Positions 33,847-45,034 of a stretch of 64,000 nt of DNA are shown here, one piece after another; position 1 is the first letter of the stretch, and the number at the start of each line of letters is the position of its first letter. Source of the stretch: Ganoderma boninense. Taxonomy: Eukaryota; Basidiomycota; Agaricomycetes; Polyporales; Polyporaceae. Below the pieces are notes generated by a model, which did not search any database, was not told where the DNA came from, and saw only the letters and a list, made by a program, of their open reading frames with translations. The DNA lies in contig CM035311.1 of the NCBI GenBank assembly GCA_002900995.3, positions 1,240,001-1,304,000 on the forward strand. The letters run 5' to 3'. The position numbers and the translations under genes were made by a program.

Positions 33847-36411
33847 ATGTCCAACGGATCCCATCTATCTTCTCCTCTTTCCCCGCCCCGCCCCCTCTCC
33901 CGGCCCAGCTCACGAGGATCAGTCGCACGTTCTGCTAGCCCCTCTGTTTCGTTAGGTGACGACCCTGGTGCGTGTTCATTTGTTGTGCCCATGGCGCCCC
34001 TCCGATCCCTCGCCGATATCTGTTCCCCGTTCCCATTCCAACCACGCCGTCCCATTCATCGCTTCTGTCTCTACAAGCGACAGATGCAATGTCTTCCTTC
34101 CTCGAACATGATGTTGTCCGGGATGGTGCTAGCCACCGATTCTCTTCGCCGGGACGGGCAAACGCAGGCCCGTCCTGGACGACAACTCCTGTTCGACGAG
34201 AGCAGTTTCTCAGCACTGCCTGTCGTGCATATCATGGCAGCCATGACGGATACTCCAGTCGCATCCTTCCGTCCCTCTAACCCGCCTATCCCGACCCTGT
34301 TCCACACCCCCGTCCTATCCTGCATAACTCAAACCACGAACCTCCACAGTTGCTATTCGCCAGAATATCTCCACCCTCAAGCACAACATCCGGCACCAGC
34401 AAGCCCAGCTCACCGCGCTCGAGAACACCATCCTCCGCGGCCCTCGCCCGTACCCACCGGGCATCATCAGCTCCCCGTCCCTCCCGTCAATGGACATCGA
34501 CCCGTTCGCCCCCTCGTCCTCGACCAGTCCCGGATCCACCCCCCACGCGATCAAGCTCGCCAGACGCAGTTCGTACGACGCCCTACAAGGACTTGCAGGG
34601 CCCGACTCCGGTTTGCCGCTGCCGAGGCGCAATATGGCGTTTGGAGAGGAGAACGGGATTCGAGAAGGCATCCCGACGGGGAGTGGGAGCGGGAATCGGA
34701 GTAACAGTCCGATGAGAACGCTAAGTCGTGAGTGCACCCTCTTTAACTCCCACCCCATCCCGCACGCGTACTAAGGCCGGGACAGGCATACCGATCTCGT
34801 CAGTAGGTCAGTGGCTACCCACCCACATCCGTCTTGTGGTCCATTTTATTAGCAGTTGTGCCACCAGAGACGGTGGCGCATGCAGGTGCTCGCGAGCGAC
34901 GGCCTCGACTGTTGGAGGGTCGAGGTCTGTCGCTCTGGGCGGTCGCGCGACTGGGATCGCGCACACCGCATTAGAGTGATTCACGCCCAGGAGTGTTTCG
35001 GGGCGTGCATGCATTTTCCACAACCTCTTCAAAGCTGGGAAAGTGTTCGGGAGAGGACCACGACGAATGTTCATACCTTCTCGCGTGCCTCGTTCCTAAG
35101 TAGCAGCGTGCATGCCGGGTCGGCCGGACATGATGGCTCATTTTGGAGTTGCCGAACCGACGAGCTCTTACTTGGGAGGGTCAGATAGTCACCAGGATAC
35201 GATGAGTGTCTCCCTTTGGGCCGCATTGGTCGCCGCCAGCCTTACATTTTCCCTCTGCCTCCTTCACACGGGGATGGCCGCTCCAGGGGCAGTTTCTGCT
35301 TTCCATGACATATTCCAGAAATTTAAGCTTTTGACGTGCTTGTGTCTTCCCCGCCGGATTTGTCGATCAGGGCCGCTAACACTAAATTCCAAATCACAGG
35401 AAATGCACGGGCATTAGCCGAGGAAGACGGTGACACCTCACGCTCAACTCTAAACGTCTCGACAAGCTCAGCGGGAGGAGTATCACCGCGGAGAGCATCT
35501 TTCGCGCCGGGTAACACCACGAAGGTACTCGCGGACCTGCAAGCGGGCGTCCTGAATGCCAAAAACGCGTTAGAGAATACGAAGGCACAGCTGAGGGTGA
35601 GCCAGCGGCAGGTGAGCCAGTTGACGCGACAGACGGAGGACCTGAAGGAGGTGCGGGAGCGACTGCGACTAGAGAACGAGGGGCTGAACAACGTCGTGGC
35701 GCGGAAAGAGCGGCTACTGCAAGAGGTGCGTTCAATCTATAAATATTGCTAGGCGGACTTGTCTTGACCTGGCGCGGCAGGTGCTAGATCGCGCAAGAAA
35801 AGCGGAAGCAGAGGTGATCACGCTCAAGTCCCAGCTGAAGAACGAGACGACGTCGTCGAAGAAGACGATCCGGGACATGGAGTCGTCGGTGGTGGAGAGC
35901 AGCGCGCGCATGCAGAAGGCGGAGCGCGAGTACACGGTGCTGCGGGACTCGATGAAGAGCCTCACGCACTCGTTCGAGACGGACGCGGCGAACCTGCGCG
36001 AGGAGATGAAGCGGCGCGAGGAGAAGCTCAAGGCGGACGCGGAGGAGATGGGCAAGAAGTACAAGCGGCTGCTCGAGCAGGTGCAAAAGGAGCGCGAGTC
36101 GGGCGGGCTGGGCGAGATCAAGTGGCTGCTGCACGAGAACAAGCGGCTCACGGAGCAGATGGAGACGGTGCTGAAGGAGGAGATGGTGAACCTGCGGGGC
36201 GAGGTCGACCGGCATGCGCAGGAGAGCGACGAGGCGATCCAGACGGCAAAGTGCGCAGCTTTCTTGTGGTTGTCTTTTCTTCGTTGACGTCTACTGACTG
36301 TTGTGCTTTTTGTGGTTTTCGCCCAGAACATTGTCCGGCGAGCTCACCAGACTACGGAGGCTCATGCGACAAGCGGGCGCCACCGCTGCTGCAGAAGCAC
36401 GGAACTCATAA
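33847..36411 (+). CDS. She3-like coiled-coil protein, 548 aa
   Basis: Eight exons: 33847-33967, 34078-34221, 34350-34727, 34786-34806, 35104-35205, 35400-35725, 35781-36250, 36327-36411 (1647 nt, in phase). The N-terminus is Ser/Pro/Arg-rich (SVARSASPSVS). Exon 3 gives NISTLKHNIRHQQAQLTALE, a first coil, then a disordered region. Exons 6-7 give the long coil starting TTKVLADLQAGVLNAKNALE, then SQRQVSQLTRQTEDLKE and NNVVARKERLLQE. The C-terminus is RLRRLMRQAG. Basidiomycete proteins with this plan are commonly annotated as SWI5-dependent HO expression protein 3 (She3, an RNA-transport adaptor). I rely on recall of that family, so the role is tentative. Exon 4 is only 21 nt, and the introns on either side of exon 5 are long for this genome (297 and 194 nt), so that region is the weakest part of the model. 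The donor at 34222 (GTCGTG) is also weak. Confidence 0.72.
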
Positions 36412-37605
36412 TTTCCCCCTCGGGCCCGGTGCCTCTCTCCTTCCTCCCACACACTCTTTTCCGTTCCCTCGCTTCACGACCATGGACCACGCCCCCTCTC
36501 ACGTTCTCTTCCTGTGTCTGCGTCTGGGCATCTTGTATTCTGTCCGCATGGATCCCCTCGCTCTGCTGTTAATTCTCTCTCCCTCTCCAGCTCTAACTTT
36601 ATACCTCCCGCGGGACGTCCTACATCATATCACTTCCACCTTGCCAGTTCCCACCAGAGTCCCTGCTCACATCACGGTTCTGCGCCTCAGCATTCAGGAA
36701 TAATCGTATTGCATGGACATTTCTAATTTCCTGGCGCTGCGGGCCTGGGGTGATGATTCTGACACGGGTTTAGTCCCTGAGCAAACTTTTCATGACTGGA
36801 TCAAGCGTCTGGAAGAGTCGTTTAGCATCACGATGGTGTGTTATGTGTTGATAGTCATGGGGTCCGCACGCTGGGGCTCACATCGCGTAGGACGAGGTGG
36901 TGTCTCTGCGAGCCGTTCTTGGACAGGACGCCGATTCTCTCACCGTACAATAACGAACCTTTGTGAATGCCTTTCAACTGGCCCGGACAGCTAACCGCCA
37001 GATCAACTGAGTGGGCCTTGGACAACACCTGGCAGTGGAGATGGTTGTTTCTCTTCACCCGGCGGACGGACATTAGTTATCTGATAAGATAACACGTGTC
37101 TTTGTTCTTTGATCTAAGCGGGACGCGGAGGACAACATCCTCCGGCAATCCTTCCGACCGCTGGTGCTTCGCGTTACGGGTCTTGATGCATTTGTGCGTT
37201 TATGGTCCTTAGTAAGTCAACGGATCCGTGTAAGTATTCGTAAGAGTTCGTTGGTTTTCGGATACTGCTCGGAAGACTCCAGTCTCTCACCCTTGCGCCT
37301 GTATAAACTAGATGGATGAGGGCATTTTCCCTTTGATAATGTTGACAATTCGGAGGCCGTTAGAAGCACACCGATATCAATGCCAGCCATTCTGAGCTGA
37401 GGATCTCGGTGTTGTGAGGTGACCGAATGGCGGCTGATCAATGTGGGGTTAAGCGCGAGTGATCGGGGCGCGGATCTTTCACATGGGCCGGTGACCAGTG
37501 TGCCGGAACTACGCCTCGCGACCCCTTCAAAGCTCTCAGTCTCTCACTCTCCCTTAAAGATCCCCTCCCCCGCCTCCCTTCCCCCAACTGTTTCCTACAT
37601 CCGCC
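36412..37605. other. intergenic stretch of about 1.2 kb
   Basis: No supportable gene. Short open frames here (for example 36713-36994) lack domains and splice partners. The distal part is the nitronate monooxygenase promoter. Confidence 0.5.
37531..37600 (+). promoter_or_regulatory. CT-rich tract just upstream of the nitronate monooxygenase start
   Basis: Strongly pyrimidine-rich on the coding strand, with runs such as CCCCTCCCCCGCCTCCC, ending a few bases before ATG 37606. CT-rich boxes near transcription starts are common in well-expressed filamentous-fungal genes; the link to expression level is inference. Confidence 0.45.
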
Positions 37606-38946
37606 ATGGCCACCATCACGACACCCGTCACCGAGTTGTTCGGCATCAAGCACCCCATCCTTCTTGCAGGTGCGCATCCTGACACCCATCCCGGACAGGC
37701 GAACTGACTACTCTATCCGGACAGGCATGAACGTTGCGGCAGGCCCGGAGCTGGCAGCTGCTGTCTCCAACGCTGGTGGACTCGGTGTCATTGGTGGAAT
37801 CGGATATACCCCTAAAATGCTCCGGTCACAAGTACGTCTGTCCTCGCCCTGTTCTGCATGGAGGCATTAAGCTCACACGAGCTACACCTGGTCTCCCACC
37901 TCCGTTTGGTTACGCCCTCCCTATGGTAGATCAAGGCCATTAAGGATGACCTTGTGGACAAGAACCTCCCTTTTGGTGTCGACCTCCTCCTTCCCCAAGT
38001 CGGCGGCAGCGCACGCAAGACGAATGTGAGTACTACTACTGCTTTCCTCTATCCTCCGGCGCGTAGACTTCGCGATCGCGATCGGCTCACACCCGCGTCC
38101 GTAGTACGACTACACCAAGGGCCAGCTTCCCGAGCTTATTGATGTCATCATCGAAGAGAAGACCTCCCTCTTCGTCTGCGCCGTCGGCGTTCCTCCAAAG
38201 TGGGCCGTCGAGAAGCTCCACAAGGCGGGCATCCCCGTTATGAACGTACGCGCCGGCCCTGCCTCACCGCACAAAGCCCCCACCTAACCGCGCTTCTGCA
38301 GATGGTTGGTCACCCAAAGCACGTCGTGAAGGCGCTCGACGCCGGCTGTGACCTCATCTGCGCCCAGGCGGGCGAGGGTGGCGGCCACACCGGCGACATC
38401 CCCGCGTCCATCCTCATCCCCGCCTGCGTCGACATTTGCAAGGGCCGCACTTCTCCCCTCAACGGCAAGCCCGTATACGTCATTGGTGCAGGCGCGGTGC
38501 TCGACGGCCGCTCGCTCGCGGCGAACCTCGCGTGGGGCGCGCAGGCGGTGTGGGTGGGCACGCGCTTCGTCGCGAGCAAGGAGGCGGGCGCGCCGAAGGC
38601 GCACAAAGAGGCGGTGCTCAGCGCGGGCTACGAGGACGCGGTGACGACGCTCATCTACACCGGCCGGCCGCTGCGCGTGCGCCGGACGCCGTACGTCGAC
38701 GACTGGAACAACAACCGGCAGGCGGAGATCAAGGAGCTCACGTCCAAAGGCATCCTCCCCGCGGAGCACGACCTGCAGCAGCACCCCGAGAAGTCGCTCG
38801 AGGCCCGCGCGTGGCTCATCGGGCGCGTCGCGGCGCTCATCGACGAGGTGCTGCCCGCGAAGACGATCGTGGAGAACATGGTCGGCGATGCGGCGCGGAT
38901 CATGCAGGAGGGCGCGGCGCGGGTGTCGGTCAAGGCCAAGCTATAG
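37606..38946 (+). CDS. nitronate monooxygenase (2-nitropropane dioxygenase family), 350 aa
   Basis: FMN enzyme oxidising alkyl nitronates such as propionate 3-nitronate. Five exons: 37606-37669, 37725-37831, 37930-38025, 38105-38245, 38302-38946 (1053 nt, in phase). A TIM-barrel start ELFGIKHPILLAGMNVAAGP is followed by AVSNAGGLGVIGGIGYTP. The glycine-rich CAQAGEGGGHTGDIP is the flavin phosphate-binding region, with the His usual at the active site. VYVIGAGAVLDGRSLAANLA and AVWVGTRFVASKEAGA complete the FMN site. VSVKAKL closes the protein. No presequence is evident; the C-terminal AKL resembles a type-1 peroxisomal signal (SKL-like), so a peroxisomal location is possible. Confidence 0.95.
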
Positions 38947-39494
38947 GTTTGGCCGCGGCATCGGTATCTAAGGTTTATATGGGATGTATCTCTCTGGATA
39001 GTTTACACTAAATTTTCTATTGTCGTGGTGTTGCGAGATAGCACATACCGAAAGCTCCATGCAAATTGCGGGACGCATTTGGTCAGAGTCCCCCAGATCT
39101 CCGTTCGTTATTATTCAAGCATTCACTCCCGAACTTAGCACGTCCTCCAAACCCATCGTCGTCGTCAGTTAAGCATGTAGCCTCAACGTCTCAACGTCAA
39201 CTATGAGGGTAAGCGGGCACTGGGAGCCCAGTACTTGTATGTGAAGCACTTTCTAGATCTAGCGTTGTTCGCACCCATCCCCCGACACTAGCTGAGCATG
39301 CACGAGGAAGTACTGTCATGGTTGGTTCAGATCATGCTGTAGTCGAAGCTTGGCAACTCATGACATGATTACGAACGGGGTATATGCTGATATACACGAA
39401 ATAGTACATGGGATACTCAGATGCGTCTAAACAAATTCTTGAAGTCAAACCAGGTAGGCAGAAGCGGGCACAGGGTCGTTGACTCACCTATCCA
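38947..39494. other. convergent intergenic region, nitronate monooxygenase / BTB
   Basis: About 550 bases between two 3' ends. No gene seen. Confidence 0.5.
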
Positions 39495-40711
39495 TCAGGT
39501 AGCATCCACAACCGCCTCCGCAGCCGTCAACAGCTCGATCTCCTCCGGCGTCTTGCCCCACAGGTCCACCTTGACCCCCATCATGTCCGGCAGCTTCCCG
39601 AAGATCTCGAGATGCTGGTCCTTCTGCCGCCCGCCCTTCCCGAGCATCTCGAAGCAGCGCGGGCACAACTCCCGGCGCGTGTCCGCCCACTCGACGTACG
39701 CGGTCCACGTCCAGTCCCAGCGGAACGAGTAGAGCACGGTCCCCTCCTCGAGCTTCTTCAGCAGGCCGACGAGCACGCCCTCGCACACGTCGCGGCGCAG
39801 GCAGTCCGGGTGGACCTCGGGGTGGAGGATGCGGAGCGTCGCCTGGACGTTCGCCTCGAGGAGCTTCGCGCGGCCGATCATGCAGCGCGCGAGGTCCGCG
39901 GGGGCGAGCGTCTCGCGCGTGCCGTCCTCGCGCGCGAAGCCGTCCGCGATCTCCGCGTCGAGCAGGCAGCACGCCATGAGCGCGCCGGGGAGCATCTTGG
40001 GGTGCCCGAGGAGGCGCGCGAGGTTGACGACGCCGATCGCGTGGACGCGCTCGAAGCGCGGCGGGGACATGCACGTCGAGTTGTCGCGCCAGCCGTCGAA
40101 GCTGTCGTGGTAGAAGCGCTTGAGGTACGCGGTGCACTGCTCGAGGAGCGCCTCGCACTGGTACTTGTGTGCCATGCGGATGACGGAGGAGAGCTGGTGG
40201 TACGTCGGGTCGGAGAGCCCGCCGAGACTGTATGTTACGACGGACGGAGAGGATGTGGTCAGCGCCCGCGGGCAATGCACAACGTGGAGAGGTTTAGACA
40301 GATGTCACTGGTCACGTACGATACGGTGTGTCCTGTGAACATTCGGAGGAAGTGCCGGACATCTGGGAGGGAGTCACCTTGGAGGTGTACAGTGGCGCAG
40401 GACGTGCTAGGCGTGTCCGTATCTTGATTGGAACGAGTGTCAGAGGAAGAAGGTTGAGGAAGCGAAAGCATGTCCTTGAAGACAAGCGACTGAGCGATCA
40501 GGGGGCCCTTGTATATCCGAAATTCGACCTCGCTCGCGATGAGAATGAGGTTGCCGTCCTCAAACCACATCTCTTCGTCTCGCTTCAGCTCAGTTGTGGC
40601 GCTCGCATTTACAGCGGCGTCAACAGAAACCCCAGAGGCTACTACGCTCTCGGAGCATATTGGACGATCCTGTTCGGCAGCAGGTACTTCGTCTCGATGG
40701 AAGGTAGCCAT
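39495..40711 (-). CDS. BTB/POZ domain protein, single BTB, 374 aa
   Basis: Two exons, 40711-40320 and 40227-39495, joined by a GTACGT donor and a CAG acceptor (92-nt intron, in phase). The BTB spans the join: EMWFEDGNLILIASEVEFRI and FKDMLSLPQP in exon 1, the DVRHFLRMFTGHTVS/LGGLSDPTYHQLSSV junction, then RMAHKYQCEALLEQC. The helical C-terminal part has ILHPEVHPDCL, TWTAYVEWADTRRELCPRCF (C-x2-C) and ends EEIELLTAAEAVVDAT. This is the more widespread fungal BTB type rather than the double-BTB type to the left. Unlike the others it lacks a tiny last exon, although a donor-like GTGAGT follows the stop closely. Confidence 0.87.
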
Positions 40712-41757
40712 GACTTCGACGAGCGAACTGTTCGGGTCGCCGGCAGTGGTGTTGTGCTTTGTTTCTTGTAGATCGCGGTCTAGCGGGAGGTCGCCGTCGC
40801 CAAGCTCAGATGAGGTAGAGGTGTCTGTTCCGTCTCGAGTCGATTCTGCAGAGGCGTCCGAGTCATCAGAATGAGCGAGCGGTAGTTCTAGGATCTGGAA
40901 GAGGCCGCCGGTCTTGCCAATCAGTGGCGAGAATGATTGCTGCGAAACGTCTCGGCATCAGCGAGAACAAAAGCCCAACTAATGAGCGAGCGAAGGAACG
41001 CACTAGAAAAGACAACACGACGAGGAGTACCTGGAGCAACTGCCACATCGTTTCGAAGAGGTGAAGCTAAGTTGAGGCGACGGGACGTCGGAGCTGAGTG
41101 ACTGCGGAATTGCGAGTCCTCGACAGTCGTCTAATATGGCTCCGGGGGCTTTGACAGCTGTGGCAGTACCGTCGTTGGCATTGACCCGAGTACTTGTACA
41201 ATGTACTGGCACTAAGTAAGTGCGCTTGAGTGAGTCGTTGCGGCGGTACAGAGTCTCCGAGGAGAGGCACTGGCACTGGTTTAGCGGGAAGCTCGAGGCA
41301 GGGTGGAATGTGCTGACCACGTGTGGATCAGACTCAGACGCCCACCAGACGCCCAGGCGGCTGTGTACATTCGATTTGGCAGTTCTGAAAGTTGTGCTCC
41401 TTCTTTGCCTTCGCAGTCGCAGTCAATCTCACTGACAATATGTTTGCGTCCATTCGCGCGCAATTTATTGCACAGACATCAGTGTATATGCATTGAAACC
41501 TACCGATAAGTCAAAGTCCTCTGGCTTGTGGAATCAGACGCCTGTCGTGCTGCGGTAGGTTGCAACTTTCGGCACATTCGGCAACCCTTCAACTTGCCTC
41601 CAGACTTCCAGCAAGGTACTCGCCCCTTGTACCTTTCGTACTCGGAATCTTCCACTGTATTCCTATTCCGACGGGAAAAACGACGCCGAGCATTGAACCG
41701 TCGATCACGATCGCTCAGTATGTCGAAATGGTCTTCATTCAAGCCAATCGGTCACTG
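40712..41757. other. divergent intergenic region between BTB genes
   Basis: About 1 kb between the minus-strand gene at 39495 and the plus-strand gene at 41758. No conserved frame. The frame of the downstream gene is open back to 41560 and contains a second in-frame ATG at 41728. Confidence 0.45.
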
Positions 41758-42851
41758 ATGTCGTCCCTAGTGGCACATAACGATGCAGACAACGCATCGT
41801 CGAAGCCAGAAGCAGATCTTTCGCAAATCGTATCTCCGGCCGAAGCGGGCCCTCCTTTCAATAGGGCCTCCGCCGACCTTATACTCCGAACTGTAGACAA
41901 CGTCAACTTTCATGTTTGGAAATGTCTCCTGGAGGAAGTATCCCCCTTCTTCGCCGACATGTTCGCCCTGGGCGGACAACATTACAAGGCGAATGCCGGT
42001 TGCGATGTGGAAAACGGTGGTGACGAAGGATCCCTCCCTCCTTGCATCGATGTTTCAGAGTCGAGTATCGACCTCCGGCGTCTCCTCTTGACCATCTATC
42101 CCCCCTCCAACTTCATCTTCGCCTCACTAGACGAACTGAAGCCGGTTATTGGAGCAGCTCACAAATACCAAATGGACCCCATCATCGACATCCTCAGACA
42201 GGTCCTCGTCCGCGACTTCACGAAGGTCGAGCCCTTGCGCGTATTCTGCATCGCGACACTTTACGACTTACCGCTAGCCCAGGAAGCTGCCGCACGCAGC
42301 TTCTTGAATCTTTCCGCCACCGCCGCCGCCGAAGCTTACGTCGACGAGCTTCGGGATATCGATGCGAAGGCATACCATCAACTTCTGGCCTGTCGCCGAC
42401 AGTGTGGCGCTGATGTCGCCAAGATATTCGAAGGCCTGTCCTGGTTCCCGGATGGCGTATGGATATTCACCAACACCCTGAATTGTAGCTGCGGATACGA
42501 ATCATTTGCGTCTACGTTCCAAGGGCCAGACGGTGCGGGCGTGCAGCGAACTATCAAGCGGTGGTTCTTCGCCCACTTTCAGCGCGTCGCCGCTGCCTTG
42601 CTTGACAAACCTTGTCCCGAGGCCTTGGACTCGAACTTGACGCTGTGCGATCAAGCATTCAAGGATGCGGCCAACTGCACTACTTGTCGTGGATTGGTGC
42701 ACGACCATATGAGGAGTTTCATGAAGTCTCTGCGGGATCAGGTTGAAGAGAGAGTTTCCAAGGTGAGCATGACAATTGCTCCTCCACATTTCGTCTGCTG
42801 AATACATGCCTGCACTTTCAGATCACGACGAAGACGTTTTGCCCTTCATGA
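41758..42851 (+). CDS. BTB/POZ domain protein, single BTB, 344 aa
   Basis: The BTB runs from FNRASADLILRTVDNVNFHV through CLLEEVSPFFADMFALGG and IDVSESSIDLRRLLLTIYPP to VIGAAHKYQMDPIIDILRQV. The C-terminal half has PLRVFCIATLYDLPLAQEAA, AYHQLLACRRQCGADVAKIF, then Cys pairs CSCGYE and CTTCRGLVHDHM. A GTGAGC donor at 42763 and a TTCAG acceptor remove 59 nt; the last exon 42822-42851 encodes ITTKTFCPS. ATG 41758 is preferred because it matches the length of the sister gene's leader; ATG 41728 would add ten residues. Tandem with the gene at 43288, same strand. Confidence 0.87.
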
Positions 42852-43287
42852 AGACGAATGGAGTGTCATATTCTGCCCTTGTTTCCGATGCGATTCTTCG
42901 GATATTGAGCTACAAAGGTCGATTTTTATGAATAGGATCACAGTGGTGCAAACATAGGTTGTTTGATGCGTGTCGTAGTTTTAATTCAGCGTTCAGGTTT
43001 TGAGCAACGCATTCAACGTCCTCTGTGGTGAGAAACGTTAACCGTTTGAATCTTTTCTCATCTTCGTGAGACTCCCTAATATTAGCCAAGAAGTCAAAAC
43101 ACGTGAGCTCGAGTAATGGCGCACCTTGGAATAAAGCATGCGTGGCTTCGAAATAGCGTACACAACTCTCTCTCCTCCCGTTCATCTGATTTGATACAGA
43201 TTGACAAGATCGCGCAGATACTGTGAGTCTCCGTGGGCCCCTTTGTCTCATAAACGGAAACTAACACCTTCCACCGCCGTGATAGCG
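42852..43287. other. intergenic between tandem single-BTB genes
   Basis: About 436 bases, no gene seen. Promoter of the downstream copy. Confidence 0.45.
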
Positions 43288-44442
43288 ATGGATCGCCAAG
43301 AGGGGTCTCCGCCTACGAGTGCCACAGTGGAACATCCGAGTCCGTCCCCGGCCAATGACGATAATCTCATCTCTGGTATTCCTATCCACACGGCAGACGC
43401 CCCTTTCGACAAGGAGACCACAGACATAGTCCTTCAGACGTCGGATCGCTTCCAATTCCATGTTTGGAAATGTATCCTGGCTGAGGCGTCACCTGTTTTC
43501 GAGGATATGTTTGCACTCGGGCAGCCTCTTTCGAGCCCGAGTTCGCGCCACCAGCAACTTCCAGAAGTGGATACATCCTGTTCGAGAGGACTCGGAATCG
43601 CTCAGAGTCAGTCCTCAACCTTTCGTCCGTCCGTCCCCATCATAGAGGTCCCTGAGGACTCAACGACGCTGCAGTTGTTGCTCCGGTGGATCTATCCTCC
43701 TCCACGATCTAGCCGCCGCATTGGAACACCTGGGCTGGGGCTCGAGGACTTGAAGGCGGTCCTTTCCGCAGCACACAAGTACCAGGTGGACGGCATTGTA
43801 CTGGAGATTACGGACATCCTCATCAAAGACTGTAGGAGGCTGGGGCCTGTACGGGTATACGCGCTCGGAGCTCGCCACGCCTTCAAGTTATCTGAGGTCA
43901 TGCAGACTGCGGCACAGGAATCTCTTTCCCTCCCTCCCGCCACGGCCTACGCTTACGTGGAAGAACTCGAGGACATCAGCGGTGGCGCGTACCATCGTCT
44001 CTGCAAGTATAGGAGGCAATGCGCGGCAACTCTGGCAGACATGACGAAAGATCTGAGCTGGCTCAAGGACGACATCTGGGCGTTCAAGAGGGCCTTTCCG
44101 GACTGCACCTGCGACGCCGACCCCACGGGTACAAGGTATCGCCTCAAGGACATGCATGACGAACACGTCATCAGCGCATCGTTAGGCACTACCGACGCAT
44201 GGGTTCGCTGCTACAAGACAGGCCATGTCGAGAGGCAATTGCGGAGGAAACCTTATATGAAGCGGCATTGAGAGACGGGAGCCGGTGCTTGGTTTGCAGG
44301 GAGGTGGTGCACAACCACCTTCGTCTCATCGCAAACTTGATGAGAGAAGAGGTTGATCGGAGGGTTGCCGCGGTACGTAACTTTCGATAACCAACGACTC
44401 TCTGCTGACAGCAAAATGTAGATTTCGCTCCAGGTCTACTGA
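43288..44442 (+). pseudogene. BTB/POZ gene, single BTB, with a frameshift near its end
   Basis: Tandem paralog of the gene at 41758: TTDIVLQTSDRFQFHVWKCI, FEDMFALGQP, LKAVLSAAHKYQVDGIVLEI, RVYALGARHAFKLSEVMQTA and AYHRLCKYRRQCAATLADM. The first frame stays homologous to SLGTTDAWVRCY (about 44210) and then stops at 44271. The homologous tail (CREAIAEE, CLVCREVVHNHLRLIANLM) lies in another frame from about 44199 on, which fits loss of one base near 44190-44215. The tail frame leads to a GTACGT donor at 44373, a 49-nt intron and a last exon 44422-44442 (ISLQVY), as in the sister. If the shift is real, a 327-residue protein without the C-x2-C tail is made. A base error is the alternative. Confidence 0.72.
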
Positions 44443-45034
44443 ATCAGTCGGACATGTACATTTCGTGGAATGCGAGCTCGGAACTGGTCATGTTGCCTCA
44501 TCAGTGTCTGTGCAAGTAAGCTAATGTGGGCGAAACCTGTGGTTCTACAGGGTTGAAACGTTGACGGCCTATAGTAAGCAGATGGAGGGAATAACTCTGG
44601 CCGCTTCCAAACAGCAAATCCACTTCTGAGAGTCATTTTCGAGCCGAGTGTATCCACAGCCTTGTGCGACTAGCAGCTCACGAATGGATGGAAGACTAGT
44701 GCCGGCCCGATTCTAATAGCTACCAAAGGTATAGCCCACCTGTCGCGGACTCACGGATTTCCTCCCACCGTAGTCTCCGCGGCTGAATTTTGTCAGGTCG
44801 CAAAGGTGACAGTCGATATTCACTTCCGAGGCAGGCAGAGCGGCAAGAACGCACGAGAATAACCAATCATTATGAGCGAAAACTTGAAGCGATTCCTGAC
44901 ATAACTTATCATAAACAACCGAACGTCCAATGTCCGAAGCAAATCGCAGCCCAAGCATGCAAGTATGTGCCAGAGCGAAGATCAAAGCACAACAGCATGC
45001 CCACCAGCACAGCGCACCGACGCACGGGCGATCA
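44443..45034. other. intergenic, BTB 3' to GPI-protein 3'
   Basis: About 590 bases between convergent genes; no gene seen. Confidence 0.5.

Noticed and set aside
38284..38784. 166-codon antisense frame in the nitronate monooxygenase
   Set aside because: Antisense shadow of a GC-rich coding exon with strongly biased third positions.
39612..40427. 271-codon plus-strand frame across the BTB gene at 39495
   Set aside because: Antisense shadow; Arg/Ala/Val composition is typical of the opposite strand of GC-rich coding DNA.
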